Assembly: GCF_014137865.1 (NCBI RefSeq)
Contig: NZ_JACGWU010000001.1
Location: forward strand, 910,738-974,737
DNA length: 64,000 bases
Reading direction: 5' to 3'
Origin: Alpinimonas psychrophila
GTDB taxonomy: Bacteria > Actinomycetota > Actinomycetes > Actinomycetales > Microbacteriaceae
Shown here: positions 38,353 to 46,854 of the stretch, in pieces
How positions within the stretch are numbered: the stretch's first letter is position 1
How the letters are laid out: each line of letters begins with the position of its first letter
Notes under the pieces: model-generated
The model's input: the letters and a program-made list of their open reading frames with translations, nothing else
The model's database searches: none
What the model was told of the DNA's origin: nothing
Translations under genes and position numbers: made by a program

Positions 38353-39501
38353 ATGGGAATGCGCGTAGCAATCGTGACCGAGTCCTTTCTTCCATCGCTG
38401 AATGGTGTGACCAATTCTGTGCTCCGAGTGCTCGACACACTCGCCGCCGAGGGTCACGACGCAATCGTGATTGCCCCCACCGCTCCGTCCGGCCGTCACA
38501 ACGGGTTTCGAGTGATTCGCACACCCGCGATTCCCTTTATGCAGTTTCCCGTCGGCATCCCCAACCTGTCGCTGCAGGCAACACTGGCGGAATACAAGCC
38601 AGACGTCATCCATGTCGCATCACCATTTCTCCTCGGCGGTCAGGCGATTGCCGCGGCGAACCGATTGGGGATCCCGACGGTGGCTATCTACCAGACGGAT
38701 ATCGCCGGTTACCTTCAGCGTTATGGAATGCAGTTTGCCCGGCCGCTCGTCGACAAAATGGTGGCCGCCATTCACTCCCCTGCGACGCTCAACTTGGCGC
38801 CGACACCCGAGAGTGCCGCCTACCTCGTGAAACTCGGTGTTCCCCGCGTTGCCATCTGGGGGCGGGGTGTAGATCTCGATCTCTTTCATCCCCACCGCCG
38901 GGCCGCACGCCTTAGCAAGATAGGCATTTCTGTCGGTCAGCGGGCCCCAGGATCTATAACATCCGCAGAACCCCTGACTATTGGCTTCGTCGGACGTCTG
39001 GCTCCAGAGAAGCAAGTTCACAAGATGAAGACACTCTTCGGCATCCCGAACACTCGCTTCATTGTCGTGGGAGACGGCCCCGAACGCCGGAGGCTGGAAG
39101 CAGACTTCGCCGGTCATCCCGTCACCTTCATGGGTGCTTTGCGCGGTAACGACTTGGCCGAGGCGTATGCGAGCCTCGACGTTTTTGTCCACTTTGGCAC
39201 AGAAGAGACCTTCGGCCAAACGATTCAGGAAGCCCAGGCAACAGGACTTCCCGTAGTGGCTCCTGCGAGCGGCGGCCCGCGGTTCTTGATTGAGCACGGA
39301 ACATCCGGCTATCTTGCTGACCCCGGCGATCCGGCCAGCTTCGTGAATTACGTCACTCGCCTTGCCGAGGACGCACCGTTGCGTTCCCGCATGGGGGTCT
39401 CTGCGCGGAGGTCTGTCTTAAATAAGTCGTGGGAAGCCAATAATGCGCTGCTCCTGGAGCACCTCAGCCACGCCTGCCGGTTCACGAGTCTGCGCACATG
39501 A
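38353..39501 (+). CDS. GT4-family glycosyltransferase (mannosyltransferase MgtA-like)
   Basis: 382 residues. The N-terminal Rossmann domain begins MRVAIVTESFLPSLNGVTNSV, as in actinobacterial mannosyltransferases acting on diacylglycerol glycolipids. YQTDIAGYLQRYGM and FVGRLAPEKQV follow, with the GT4 donor-site FGQTIQEAQATGLPVVAPASGGP (E-x7-E). It uses a nucleotide sugar, likely GDP-mannose, at the cytoplasmic membrane face. No Shine-Dalgarno is present; TAGCCT (38341-38346) lies 6 bases before the ATG, so the mRNA is probably leaderless. The stop overlaps the next gene by 4 bases. Confidence 0.88.
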   Translation: MGMRVAIVTESFLPSLNGVTNSVLRVLDTLAAEGHDAIVIAPTAPSGRHNGFRVIRTPAIPFMQFPVGIPNLSLQATLAEYKPDVIHVASPFLLGGQAIAAANRLGIPTVAIYQTDIAGYLQRYGMQFARPLVDKMVAAIHSPATLNLAPTPESAAYLVKLGVPRVAIWGRGVDLDLFHPHRRAARLSKIGISVGQRAPGSITSAEPLTIGFVGRLAPEKQVHKMKTLFGIPNTRFIVVGDGPERRRLEADFAGHPVTFMGALRGNDLAEAYASLDVFVHFGTEETFGQTIQEAQATGLPVVAPASGGPRFLIEHGTSGYLADPGDPASFVNYVTRLAEDAPLRSRMGVSARRSVLNKSWEANNALLLEHLSHACRFTSLRT

Positions 39502-40136
39502 ACTGGTTTGACGCTCACGCGATCATCGCGGGGTTGGGGGCGTTCGCTGTCGTGGGAGTGGCGGCCATTATTTTCTTCGAAACCGCCACCATCCTGGGGT
39601 CATTCTTGCCGGGCGATTCGCTTCTCTTCCTCTTGGGATTAACTCTCGCGACAGCCCTCAGCTCTTTTCCTTTCTGGCTGGCAATCGTGCTTGTCTTTAC
39701 CGCCGCATTTGCTGGCTCCGAAGCGGGATTTTGGTTGGGACGCCGCATGGGGCCTCATATTTTCGAGCGCCGACCCACGTTCTTCTTTAACCCGCGCGTT
39801 CTCGCCCGGGCAAGACTCTTTTTCGAAAACTACGGCGCTCGTGCCGTGATTCTCGCCCGTTTTGTTCCCGTCCTCCGCGCCCTGATCCCCATGTTTGCGG
39901 GAATGACAGGATTTGCGCCGCGCCGCTATGTCGTTCTCAACCTCATCGGTGCACTCGCCTGGGTCGGCGGACTCATGGTGGCAGGATTCCTCCTCGGACA
40001 GCTCGCCTTCGTACGCGAACACATCGAACTCTGCGTCATTTCCTTTGTGGTGGCATCTTCCTTGCCACTCCCCATCGAGCTTCTGCGGGCACACCTCAAG
40101 CGCACCTCCGAAATCGGTGTCAGTGCACCTCGGTAG
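39498..40136 (+). CDS. DedA-family membrane protein
   Basis: 212 residues with about five membrane helices. ETATILGSFLPGDSLLFLLG, LGRRMG and RFVPVLRALIPMFAGMTGFAPRRY are the conserved DedA/SNARE-associated motifs, including the Arg-rich re-entrant region. Members transport or flip undecaprenyl phosphate and phospholipids, fitting the adjacent glycosyltransferase, whose stop it overlaps. Its TAG stop is also the start of the predicted -10 box of orn. Confidence 0.9.
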   Translation: MNWFDAHAIIAGLGAFAVVGVAAIIFFETATILGSFLPGDSLLFLLGLTLATALSSFPFWLAIVLVFTAAFAGSEAGFWLGRRMGPHIFERRPTFFFNPRVLARARLFFENYGARAVILARFVPVLRALIPMFAGMTGFAPRRYVVLNLIGALAWVGGLMVAGFLLGQLAFVREHIELCVISFVVASSLPLPIELLRAHLKRTSEIGVSAPR

Positions 40137-40145
40137 ACTTCAACA

Positions 40146-40766
40146 ATGGCAAATATCGAAGATCGCCTCGTGTGGATCGACTGCGAAATGACCGGACTAG
40201 ACCTCGCGTTAGATGAACTCGTTGAGGTGGCCGTGGTCGTGACGGACTCGGAGTTGAACCCCGTTCATCCCGGATTTACGATTGTGGTCAAGCCCAGCGA
40301 CGCCGCTCTCGCCAACATGGGTGAATTCGTGACCGCGATGCACACATCATCCGGTCTCATCACCGAGCTCGCCGACGGGCATTCTCTAGCGGATGCCGAG
40401 GCTCAGGTTCTGTCATACATCAATGAGCACGTTCCTTCAGGGCAAAAGCCACCCATGTCGGGCAACTCAATTGGGACCGATCGAGCTTTTGTCGCCAAGT
40501 ACATGCCGACATTGAACTATCGATTACACTATCGAAACATCGACGTCTCCTCGATGAAAGAGCTGGCGCGCCGGTGGTTCCCGCGGGTCTACTTCAATTC
40601 CCCCGTAAAAGATGGTGGGCACCGTGCTTTGGCCGACATTCTTGAGTCAATTCGCGAACTGGATTACTACCGCTCGGCTCTGTTTGTGCCCGAGCCTGGG
40701 CCCACAAGTGCCGCTGCGGCAAAAATTTCCAAGACAGTCGTGACAAAGCATTCCCGTTCTGTGTAA
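40146..40766 (+). CDS. orn: Oligoribonuclease
   Basis: 206 residues, DEDDh 3'-5' exonuclease. ExoI motif VWIDCEMTGLDLALDEL, ExoII MSGNSIGTDRAFVAKYMP, and ExoIII KDGGHRALADILESI are complete. It degrades nanoRNAs including pGpG. TAGACT (40134-40139) stands 6 bases before the ATG with no Shine-Dalgarno. It is followed by tRNA-His, a gene order conserved in actinobacteria. Confidence 0.97.
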   Translation: MANIEDRLVWIDCEMTGLDLALDELVEVAVVVTDSELNPVHPGFTIVVKPSDAALANMGEFVTAMHTSSGLITELADGHSLADAEAQVLSYINEHVPSGQKPPMSGNSIGTDRAFVAKYMPTLNYRLHYRNIDVSSMKELARRWFPRVYFNSPVKDGGHRALADILESIRELDYYRSALFVPEPGPTSAAAAKISKTVVTKHSRSV

Positions 40767-40797
40767 TAAGATTAGGAGTTGTCGTTTCGACACTCTT

Positions 40798-40874
40798 GGT
40801 GGGTATAGCTCAGCTGGTAGAGCGCCTGGTTGTGGTCCCGGAGGTCGCGGGTTCAAGCCCCGTTACTCACCCCA
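40798..40874 (+). tRNA. tRNA-His (anticodon GTG)
   Basis: GTGGGTA (40799-40805) pairs with TACTCAC (40864-40870). The extra G at -1 (40798) faces C73 (40871), the histidine identity element, and CCA is encoded (40872-40874). The anticodon loop is TTGTGGT. The anticodon stem CCTGG/CCCGG has a T-C mismatch in its middle pair, where CCAGG would pair fully. Confidence 0.93.
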
Positions 40875-40877
40875 AGT

Positions 40878-40919
40878 AAAAGTAAGGCCGAAGCCTGTTG
40901 GTTTCGGCCTTACTTTTTT
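40878..40919 (+). terminator. Rho-independent terminator after tRNA-His
   Basis: AAAAGTAAGGCCGAA (40878-40892) pairs perfectly with TTCGGCCTTACTTTT (40903-40917), 15 bp with a 10-base loop, and the 3' arm runs into a T-tract (40914-40919). It ends the orn/tRNA-His transcription unit. Confidence 0.93.
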
Positions 40920-40959
40920 CTCTTAGCCAGTCGCTAGGCCGGCGATCGTGTATCCGCCC

Positions 40960-40990
40960 TTGACCTCAGCGCAGGGAACAGCGTTAGTCT
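40960..40990 (+). promoter_or_regulatory. Promoter of the GNAT gene, leaderless type
   Basis: TTGACC (40960-40965), a 19-base spacer, TAGTCT (40985-40990), then 7 bases to the ATG at 40998. The start codon would therefore be at or next to the transcription start. Confidence 0.55.
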
Positions 40991-40997
40991 GGGCACC

Positions 40998-41636
40998 ATG
41001 ACCTCTCGCGATTCGCCCAATGTCAATAACTCCGTCAATGCCTCGGGCATTCGTATTGCCGGTGCCGACGATATTGATGCCGTTGTCGACACTGTCACGT
41101 CGGCATTTCTTGAAGACCCGCTCTGGGCGCCTGTCTTCGCCGGTTTAGAAAACCCCTCTGCTGCGTCGTCTCGACTCTGGCGCTTGTACGTGTCATCCGC
41201 CGCCCTTCGCTACCCCTGGACGTTTATCACCGCAAACTCAGAAGCCGCCGCCGTCTGGTACCCACCGGGTTCGGAAGACCTCACGGAAGCCGAGGCCGCA
41301 GGATTCGAATCCTTTCTCGTCGATCTCGTAGGTCAATCCCGAGCCGACGAAGTGACGGCGATCAACGCCGCTTTCGAAGACGCGCATCCTGTTGAGCCAT
41401 GCTTCTACCTCAGCCTGCTTGCCACCCACGGTGATCATCGCGGCCGCGGCGTGGGAATGAACCTGCTCCGCGAGAGCCTTGACCACATCGATGCCCTCAA
41501 GATGCCGGCTTACCTCGAGTCCTCTAATCCCGCCAATGACCGTCGATACGCGAGCGTTGGGTTTGAGGTGGCGAACGTGGTCACGGTGCCCTCTGGGCAA
41601 AGAGTCACCACAATGTGGCGCCCAGCGAAAGGCTAA
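40998..41636 (+). CDS. GNAT-family N-acetyltransferase
   Basis: 212 residues. The acetyl-CoA-binding motif A reads YLSLLATHGDHRGRGVGMNLLRESLDHID (Q/RxxGxG/A as RGRGVG), and PAYLESSNPANDRRYASVGFE is the typical C-terminal half of the actinobacterial group with an N-terminal extension. The acceptor substrate is unknown. It converges on the small minus-strand gene with its stop directly adjacent. Confidence 0.87.
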   Translation: MTSRDSPNVNNSVNASGIRIAGADDIDAVVDTVTSAFLEDPLWAPVFAGLENPSAASSRLWRLYVSSAALRYPWTFITANSEAAAVWYPPGSEDLTEAEAAGFESFLVDLVGQSRADEVTAINAAFEDAHPVEPCFYLSLLATHGDHRGRGVGMNLLRESLDHIDALKMPAYLESSNPANDRRYASVGFEVANVVTVPSGQRVTTMWRPAKG

Positions 41637-41897
41637 TTAATCGTTTTCGTCCTCAGAAACGAAGGTGTCACTATCGGGCTGATCAAACGAATACTGTACG
41701 TGAAGGCCCCCCGCGACCTCTTTGGTGCCGGAGGCGACGTAGCGAAAAATCGACTCCATGCCATCGACCAGAGCAACCATACTGAGACGCTCGTCATGGT
41801 TTCCTCGAACGAGAACACGACGCTCCGACGTGTTTGCTAAGGGGCCGTCAATAAACTCGGCGGTGAAGTAAACGTCAGCGTGATCTGGAGTAGTCAT
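41637..41897 (-). CDS. Small acidic protein, unknown function
   Basis: 86 residues, acidic at the C-terminus (DQPDSDTFVSEDEND). The core DVYFTAEFIDGPLANTSERRVLVRG looks like a beta-rich fold. No family recognised. It looks genuine: TAACGT (complement 41904-41909) lies 6 bases before the ATG, the arrangement seen at other genes here, and it lies between the kinase gene and the convergent acetyltransferase without overlap. Confidence 0.55.
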   Translation of the reverse strand: MTTPDHADVYFTAEFIDGPLANTSERRVLVRGNHDERLSMVALVDGMESIFRYVASGTKEVAGGLHVQYSFDQPDSDTFVSEDEND

Positions 41898-41906
41898 GGG
41901 TCTACG

Positions 41907-42476
41907 TTACTCGGTCGCGACCAAAATGATGTTTGCGAACCGCTCGGAATTTTCACGTCGCAGACGTACCGCAAATTGCTCATTCCACGTCTCCCAATGC
42001 GCTTCAAAGTCTTCCCCACCACGGGACAGCGCGCGTTGGCGTCGAACATCCTCTGACGCCGTAACCCACACGCGAACACTGGCGTGTTGGAGGGCCTGCT
42101 CGCCCAACGAGCCGCATCCTTCAATAATGAGTGGGAGGGACGGATCCACGTCATGCCAGGTCGTCAGAGACGCACTCGCCCAGTCGTAGCGTTGCCATGA
42201 GGCGCTCTCCCCGCGGCTTCGCGCTACGAGGAGGCGTTCGGCCACGATGGCGGCCGCACCGAGCCCATCCCATCCCGGATAGATGTCATCGAGACGAACG
42301 AGTTGAACTCCCGGAATATTCTCGACGAGGAAGTCGGCCACGGTAGATTTACCCGCACCGCTGGGGCCGTCGATGACAATTGCCGGATTCGCACCGGATG
42401 CAGCAACGAAGGCGACGAGTTCGTGCAGATTCGGAGTGAAGGCCAGTCCCCACGAAGGATGAGGATTAGGAGACAA
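41907..42476 (-). CDS. P-loop nucleoside/vitamin kinase-like protein
   Basis: 189 residues from a TTG start (complement 42474-42476), with GGGGGAG ten bases upstream; there is no ATG before the P-loop. Walker A IVIDGPSGAGKSTVADFLVE, then VRLDDIYPGWDGL (Asp of the kinase Walker B/base), LIIEGCGSL, and a lid-like RRQRALSRGGEDFEAHWETW. The order matches uridine/pantothenate kinase-like proteins. The start lies inside the end of the ECF transmembrane gene (overlap 11 bases), so it is the last gene of the TPP-riboswitch operon and may phosphorylate the imported vitamin or precursor. That role is inference. Confidence 0.75.
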   Translation of the reverse strand: MSPNPHPSWGLAFTPNLHELVAFVAASGANPAIVIDGPSGAGKSTVADFLVENIPGVQLVRLDDIYPGWDGLGAAAIVAERLLVARSRGESASWQRYDWASASLTTWHDVDPSLPLIIEGCGSLGEQALQHASVRVWVTASEDVRRQRALSRGGEDFEAHWETWNEQFAVRLRRENSERFANIILVATE

Positions 42477-43251
42477 TGAAGTTCCACTCCCCCGTGACGA
42501 CCGCTGTCGTAACGGCCACGGCAGCGAGCAGCACGCCGGCCACAACGAACAGAAAATCTCGAGGCCCAAAAACGGACGTTCGCGCCCACGTGCGCGAAGT
42601 TTCTCCGCCAAACGCTCGTGCCTCCATCGCCGTGGCCAAAACACTGCCCCGGCGAACAGAGAGCACCAGCAAGGCGAACCCTTGAGAGAACAATCTCGTT
42701 ATCGCGGCGAGAGGGCCCTGACCATCGGCGATGCCGCGCGCTCGCCGCGCCAGCGACAGCATGCGCCAGTCATCAGCCATCAGACTCACCATGCGAACGG
42801 CTGCCAAGGCACCGATGACAAAACGCGACGGGAGGCGCCACAGTTGGGCCAGGGCATCCGCTAAATCGGTGGGGTCCGTCGTGGCAAAAAGAATGATTCC
42901 CGGAAGTCCGATGGCGAGCACGCGCAAGGTGATGGCAATGGCAAGGTTCACCGAATCCGTCGTGATGTGCCACGGCCCCGCTTGCCAGAGGAGGTCACCG
43001 CCGGGGCGACCGTAGAGCACGGTCGAAATTCCAGCAAACGGGGCGGCGATGACGATGGGGGCCAGCATTCGCCATAACGCGCGGGGCGCGAGGCCGACAA
43101 ATGGCAACAAAATGAGCTCAAGACTTAAGGCGATGGCGGCGGAGACCCAATCCAAGGAAAACAGAAGCACCAGTCCGATGACGGCAGCAACCAGAAACTT
43201 CGCCAACGGGTTGACGCGCGCGAGCGGGCTTGTTGCCGTTGCAGCGCTCAT
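42466..43251 (-). CDS. ECF transporter transmembrane component
   Basis: 261 residues, EcfT/CbiQ family. NPLAKFLVAAVIGLVLLF opens the first helices, and the coupling helices carry ALAAVRMVSLMADDWRMLSLARRARG and MEARAFGG (the ARG-type motifs that touch the ATPases). It joins the S component and ATPases of the importer. It overlaps the ATPase gene upstream by 4 bases and the kinase gene downstream by 11. Confidence 0.92.
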   Translation of the reverse strand: MSAATATSPLARVNPLAKFLVAAVIGLVLLFSLDWVSAAIALSLELILLPFVGLAPRALWRMLAPIVIAAPFAGISTVLYGRPGGDLLWQAGPWHITTDSVNLAIAITLRVLAIGLPGIILFATTDPTDLADALAQLWRLPSRFVIGALAAVRMVSLMADDWRMLSLARRARGIADGQGPLAAITRLFSQGFALLVLSVRRGSVLATAMEARAFGGETSRTWARTSVFGPRDFLFVVAGVLLAAVAVTTAVVTGEWNFIVS

Positions 43252-44849
43252 CGTGTGGCCTCGGCCGACCGAGTTTCGGTTTCGCCGGTGCGGAGGTCGT
43301 TCGTGGCAGGGTCCGGCAATGTCGTGCGAATATCCGCCAGCTCAGCGACCAGTTTTTCGTCATGCGTGATCGTCACGATGGCGTGACCTTCGTCCCGGAG
43401 CTCAGCAAATAGAGTCACCAACTCCGCCCACGTGCGGGCATCTTGGCCAAAAGTGGGCTCATCGAGAATGAGGACTCGCGGGGCGGTGGCTAGAGCGGTA
43501 GCCACCGAGAGTCGCCGCTTCTCCCCGCCCGAAAGGGTAAAGGGGTGGGCCTCGGCGAGATGAGCGAGGTGCAGTCGCTCCAGAAGTTCATCGATGCGGA
43601 GTCGGAAATCCTCCGCGACATGGGGGGAGACTGTGGGGCGTCCGAATCGCGATCCCCTTCGATCGAGGGCTCGCGGTCCCACCATCAGCTCCTCCCTCAC
43701 AGAGCCTGTCAAAAACTGGTGTTCTGGAGACTGAAATACCATGCCGATTCGGGTCATGAGCTCGCGCGACCGCCAGTCAATAGGGTGTCGACCCCTCGCG
43801 TTCCCGGCGAGGTCAGTGGAGGCCTGGACCGATCCGGAAATTACCGGTATCAGCCCGGCGAGAGTGAGGGCCAACGTTGATTTTCCGGACCCATTCGGCC
43901 CGACAACGGCATGGACTTGCGCCGAATCAATGTTGATGGAGAGATCTGTGGCCGCCGCTGGCCCACCAATCCTGCGGCCTACAGTCAGGGCGCTCCCCTG
44001 CAGCAAGGGTCCAAGGGTGAGAAAGGAGGAGCCCCCCTGGGTTGAAAGAAGAATTGGTGCGAGGGGCCGACTTGTGGGAATACTCGCAATGGGGTCGGGC
44101 AACCAAATGCCGGCTTCGGTGAGGCGCTCGCGCGTTCCTTCCAGAACGGAGGCAGGAGCGCCATCGCGCAGAATGCTGCCGTCAGAATCCAACACAATGA
44201 CACGGGTCGCCAGATCCCACCAGATGTCGACACGGTGTTCGACGATGAGGAGAGTGGCACCGGATTCTCGCGCCACGGCCTCCACGGCATCCCGAATCTC
44301 CCGCACCCCATCTGGGTCCAGATTGGCGGTGGGTTCGTCGAGAATGATCAGCCCCGGGCGCATGGCGAGCACACCGGCGAGGGCCAAACGCTGCTTTTGC
44401 CCGCCTGAAAGCTCGGCGGTGGAGTGATCCAGCGGCTGGTTGAGTCCGACGGCGGCCAAGGCGGCACGCACGCGCTGCCAAATCTCGGCCTGAGGAACGC
44501 CCAAGTTTTCGCAACCGAAGGCAACATCGTCGCCAACGCGGTGCAGAATAACTTGATTTTCGGGGTCCTGAAGAACAAGACCGACGCGGCCGCGGGAATG
44601 TCGACTGGGTTGGCCATCGATGAGGAGTTGGCCACTCTCGTGGCCCTCGTCCTCTCCCAGGACTCCGGCCAGGCCGGCGACGAGGGTGCTTTTGCCAGAG
44701 CCGGATGCTCCGAGGAGCAGAACCCGTTCACCGGGGTCGATATCAAGGTCAAGGAGGTTAAACATTGGGCGCGATCGACTGCCGTAGCGCCAACTCCAAC
44801 CGCGGGCACTCACGTGAGCACCCGCGGTCGATTGAGATGTTGGCATCAT
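43248..44849 (-). CDS. ECF transporter ATPase, two ABC modules fused
   Basis: 533 residues, about twice a single CbiO. Module 1: Walker A LLGASGSGKSTLVAGLAGVL, signature LSGGQKQRLALAGVLA, Walker B LIILDEPTANLDPD. Module 2: GPNGSGKSTLALTLAGLI, signature LSGGEKRRLSVATALA, Walker B VLILDEPTFGQD. The tandem replaces the EcfA/EcfA' pair, as usual for YkoE-type thiamine or HMP importers in actinobacteria. It lies 23 bases behind the S component gene. Confidence 0.93.
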   Translation of the reverse strand: MMPTSQSTAGAHVSARGWSWRYGSRSRPMFNLLDLDIDPGERVLLLGASGSGKSTLVAGLAGVLGEDEGHESGQLLIDGQPSRHSRGRVGLVLQDPENQVILHRVGDDVAFGCENLGVPQAEIWQRVRAALAAVGLNQPLDHSTAELSGGQKQRLALAGVLAMRPGLIILDEPTANLDPDGVREIRDAVEAVARESGATLLIVEHRVDIWWDLATRVIVLDSDGSILRDGAPASVLEGTRERLTEAGIWLPDPIASIPTSRPLAPILLSTQGGSSFLTLGPLLQGSALTVGRRIGGPAAATDLSINIDSAQVHAVVGPNGSGKSTLALTLAGLIPVISGSVQASTDLAGNARGRHPIDWRSRELMTRIGMVFQSPEHQFLTGSVREELMVGPRALDRRGSRFGRPTVSPHVAEDFRLRIDELLERLHLAHLAEAHPFTLSGGEKRRLSVATALATAPRVLILDEPTFGQDARTWAELVTLFAELRDEGHAIVTITHDEKLVAELADIRTTLPDPATNDLRTGETETRSAEATR

Positions 44850-44872
44850 GGCCTTTTATTTCGAAGAAATAA

Positions 44873-45523
44873 TCAGCTCTGCCCTGGAACGCTCTGGCGT
44901 CCGGCAGCGAAACGGGAGAGTGCCCCTGCACGGGCAAGCCCGCGCACCGCAAACCACGGCAGAAGTCCGCCAATGACCGCGCCCGAAATGATGCCGCAGA
45001 TGACATAGGTGATCTGGAACGGGACGTCGATCCCCGCGTACCAAACAATCAAATCATTGATCGACATGGCCAGCCCCGCGCCAGCACCGGCGAGCACACC
45101 AACATAGAGACGCCAGCTGGAGTACAGAAACAAGGCGAAGATAATCTCGGCGCCGAGTCCCTGAATGAGCCCGGACATCAGAGTACCGAAGCCCCACTGA
45201 CTACCGATCAGTGCCGAGACGATCGCCGCAACGAGCTCCGTGTACAGAGCCGCACCGGGCTTGCGCACAATGAGGCCACCAAGGACAGCGGCGAAGAGCC
45301 AGCCGCCGCCCAGCAGTGCGCTGAGCCCTGGCGTGACGGTGAGAACCGCGGAGAGCGGCCCATAGGCCAGACCCCACGCCCAGAAGATGACACCGGATGC
45401 GACACCGATAACACTGGCGACGACGATGTCGACAACGCGCCAACGGTAGCGCGAAGGCCCGCCGTTGCCGTGAGGAGACGTGGAAATTATGGACGATGTT
45501 GCATTGCTTATAGTTGCGTGCAC
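44873..45523 (-). CDS. ECF transporter S component, YkoE family (thiamine/HMP)
   Basis: 216 residues from GTG with GAAAGGGG 7 bases upstream. Six membrane helices; RWRVVDIVVASVIGVASGVIFWAWG is the usual YkoE start, and TELVAAIVSALIGSQWGFGTLMSGLIQGLGAEI the conserved middle. YkoE proteins bind thiamine or its pyrimidine precursor HMP. The TPP riboswitch directly upstream supports a thiamine-pathway substrate. Confidence 0.92.
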   Translation of the reverse strand: MHATISNATSSIISTSPHGNGGPSRYRWRVVDIVVASVIGVASGVIFWAWGLAYGPLSAVLTVTPGLSALLGGGWLFAAVLGGLIVRKPGAALYTELVAAIVSALIGSQWGFGTLMSGLIQGLGAEIIFALFLYSSWRLYVGVLAGAGAGLAMSINDLIVWYAGIDVPFQITYVICGIISGAVIGGLLPWFAVRGLARAGALSRFAAGRQSVPGQS

Positions 45524-45526
45524 TTT

Positions 45527-45559
45527 CGTGCCCCTTTCAAGATGTGAATAGAGGGCACG
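45527..45559 (-). promoter_or_regulatory. Hairpin masking the YkoE ribosome binding site (riboswitch expression platform)
   Basis: On the minus strand CGTGCCC (45559-45553) pairs with GGGCACG (45533-45527), a perfect 7-bp stem. The 3' arm includes part of the GAAAGGGGC ribosome binding site (45538-45530). TPP binding to the aptamer just upstream would favour this hairpin and block translation. No T-run follows, which fits translational rather than transcriptional control. Confidence 0.6.
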
Positions 45560-45579
45560 GGATTATCGTGAGAAGAATG

Positions 45580-45665
45580 CCTCCCTGCGCTGGCATGATC
45601 CAGATCAGGTTCGACGGTCGAAAGTTATGAACTTTCCTCTCAGCCCGGTATACCGGACTCCCGTG
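45580..45665 (-). promoter_or_regulatory. TPP riboswitch (THI box)
   Basis: Minus strand. The conserved cores are CTGAGA (complement 45638-45643), CGAACCTGATCTGGAT (complement 45598-45613), and CATGCCAGCGCAGGGAGG at the end, with an outer CGGGAGTC-type helix. This is the standard TPP aptamer, which turns off thiamine transport or synthesis genes when TPP is high. The first 26 bases overlap the end of dinB, and the dinB stop codon TGA lies inside the CTGAGA motif. Confidence 0.95.
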
Positions 45666-46848
45666 TTTCCTCCATTGTACGCATCAGCGACGCCGGCATG
45701 ACCGCATTGCGCCCAAACTTTTCGGCCACCTGATCGACAGCAATCTCGGCATCGCGCCAGGCATCATCCTCGTCCTCCCACAGCGTGAAGGCTTGGCCAC
45801 CTTCTTCGACCAACGCCGAGGCACGCACGCCAATCAAACGCACAGACCGGCTTCCACGTTTCAGCTCGTCGAGGAGCTCGACAACCGTGCGATGAATCTC
45901 CCGACCGACGCTCGTGGCATCGCTCAGAGTGCGGCTTCTAGTGAGCGAGGTGAAGTCGGAGAATGTCACCTTCAGGCCGACGGTGCGGGCCTCGAGACCG
46001 GCGTGACGAAGTTGGCCGGCAACGCGAGCGGACTGATCGAGGAGAGCGGCTTTGAGGGCGACGTCGTCCCGAACATCCGTCTCAAATGTATGTTCCCGGC
46101 CGATGCTTTTCTCGGAGCGTTCGGTGCTGACCAGGCGCGGGTCTCGCCCCCATGAGAGCTCGTGAAGCTGACGGCCAGCGGATTCCCCTAGTGCCGACAC
46201 AAGACTCGTTACGGGGGTATCGGCAACCTCGCCCACGGTGTGCAGGCCGCGGCGCTTTAGGACCTCAGCAGTTTTGGCACCGACCCCCCACAACGCATTG
46301 ATGGGCAACGGACGCAGAAACGCCAGCGTATTTTCAGGTTCTACGACGAGCAGGCCGTTCGGTTTTGACTTCGTCGACGCGAGTTTGGCCATGAACTTTG
46401 TGCTGGCGATCCCGACCGAGCAGGTCAGTCCCGTCTCTGCCAGCACCCGACGCCGAATTTCGGTGGCAATCTGAACTGGAGAACCCAAAAGGCGGCGAGC
46501 CCCGCTCACATCCAGAAAAGCTTCATCAATGGAAAGTGGTTCGACGAGCGGCGTGAAATCGCGAAAAATCGCCATTACCATCGCGGAATATTTTGTATAC
46601 AGCCCCCGGTGTGGCTCCAGCACGATGACGGTGGCGCAGATGCGCTTGGCCATTGACAGCGCCATGGCGCTACGAATCCCGAGAGCCCGCGCCTCGTAGG
46701 TGGCGCTCGTCACCACGCTACGAGAAGAATTGTGAGCAACGACCGCCGGAAGCCCAACGGCTTCGGGGTGATCCAACAATTCGACGGACGCAAAAAATGC
46801 ATCCATGTCGATATGTAAAATGTTGGCTCCCGAAGGCTGCTGTGACAT
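45640..46848 (-). CDS. dinB: DNA polymerase IV
   Basis: 402 residues, Y-family polymerase. ILHIDMDAFFASVELLDHPE carries the first catalytic Asp, and EPLSIDEAFLDVSGARRLLG the Asp-Glu pair. VCSVGIASTKFMAKLASTKSKPNG-like palm residues and a little-finger domain follow. It copies past damaged bases. The gene ends in the downstream TPP aptamer, so translation to the stop runs through the 5' arm of that structure. No LexA box was found before its start. Confidence 0.94.
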   Translation of the reverse strand: MSQQPSGANILHIDMDAFFASVELLDHPEAVGLPAVVAHNSSRSVVTSATYEARALGIRSAMALSMAKRICATVIVLEPHRGLYTKYSAMVMAIFRDFTPLVEPLSIDEAFLDVSGARRLLGSPVQIATEIRRRVLAETGLTCSVGIASTKFMAKLASTKSKPNGLLVVEPENTLAFLRPLPINALWGVGAKTAEVLKRRGLHTVGEVADTPVTSLVSALGESAGRQLHELSWGRDPRLVSTERSEKSIGREHTFETDVRDDVALKAALLDQSARVAGQLRHAGLEARTVGLKVTFSDFTSLTRSRTLSDATSVGREIHRTVVELLDELKRGSRSVRLIGVRASALVEEGGQAFTLWEDEDDAWRDAEIAVDQVAEKFGRNAVMPASLMRTMEETRESGIPG

Positions 46849-46854
46849 GACGTG

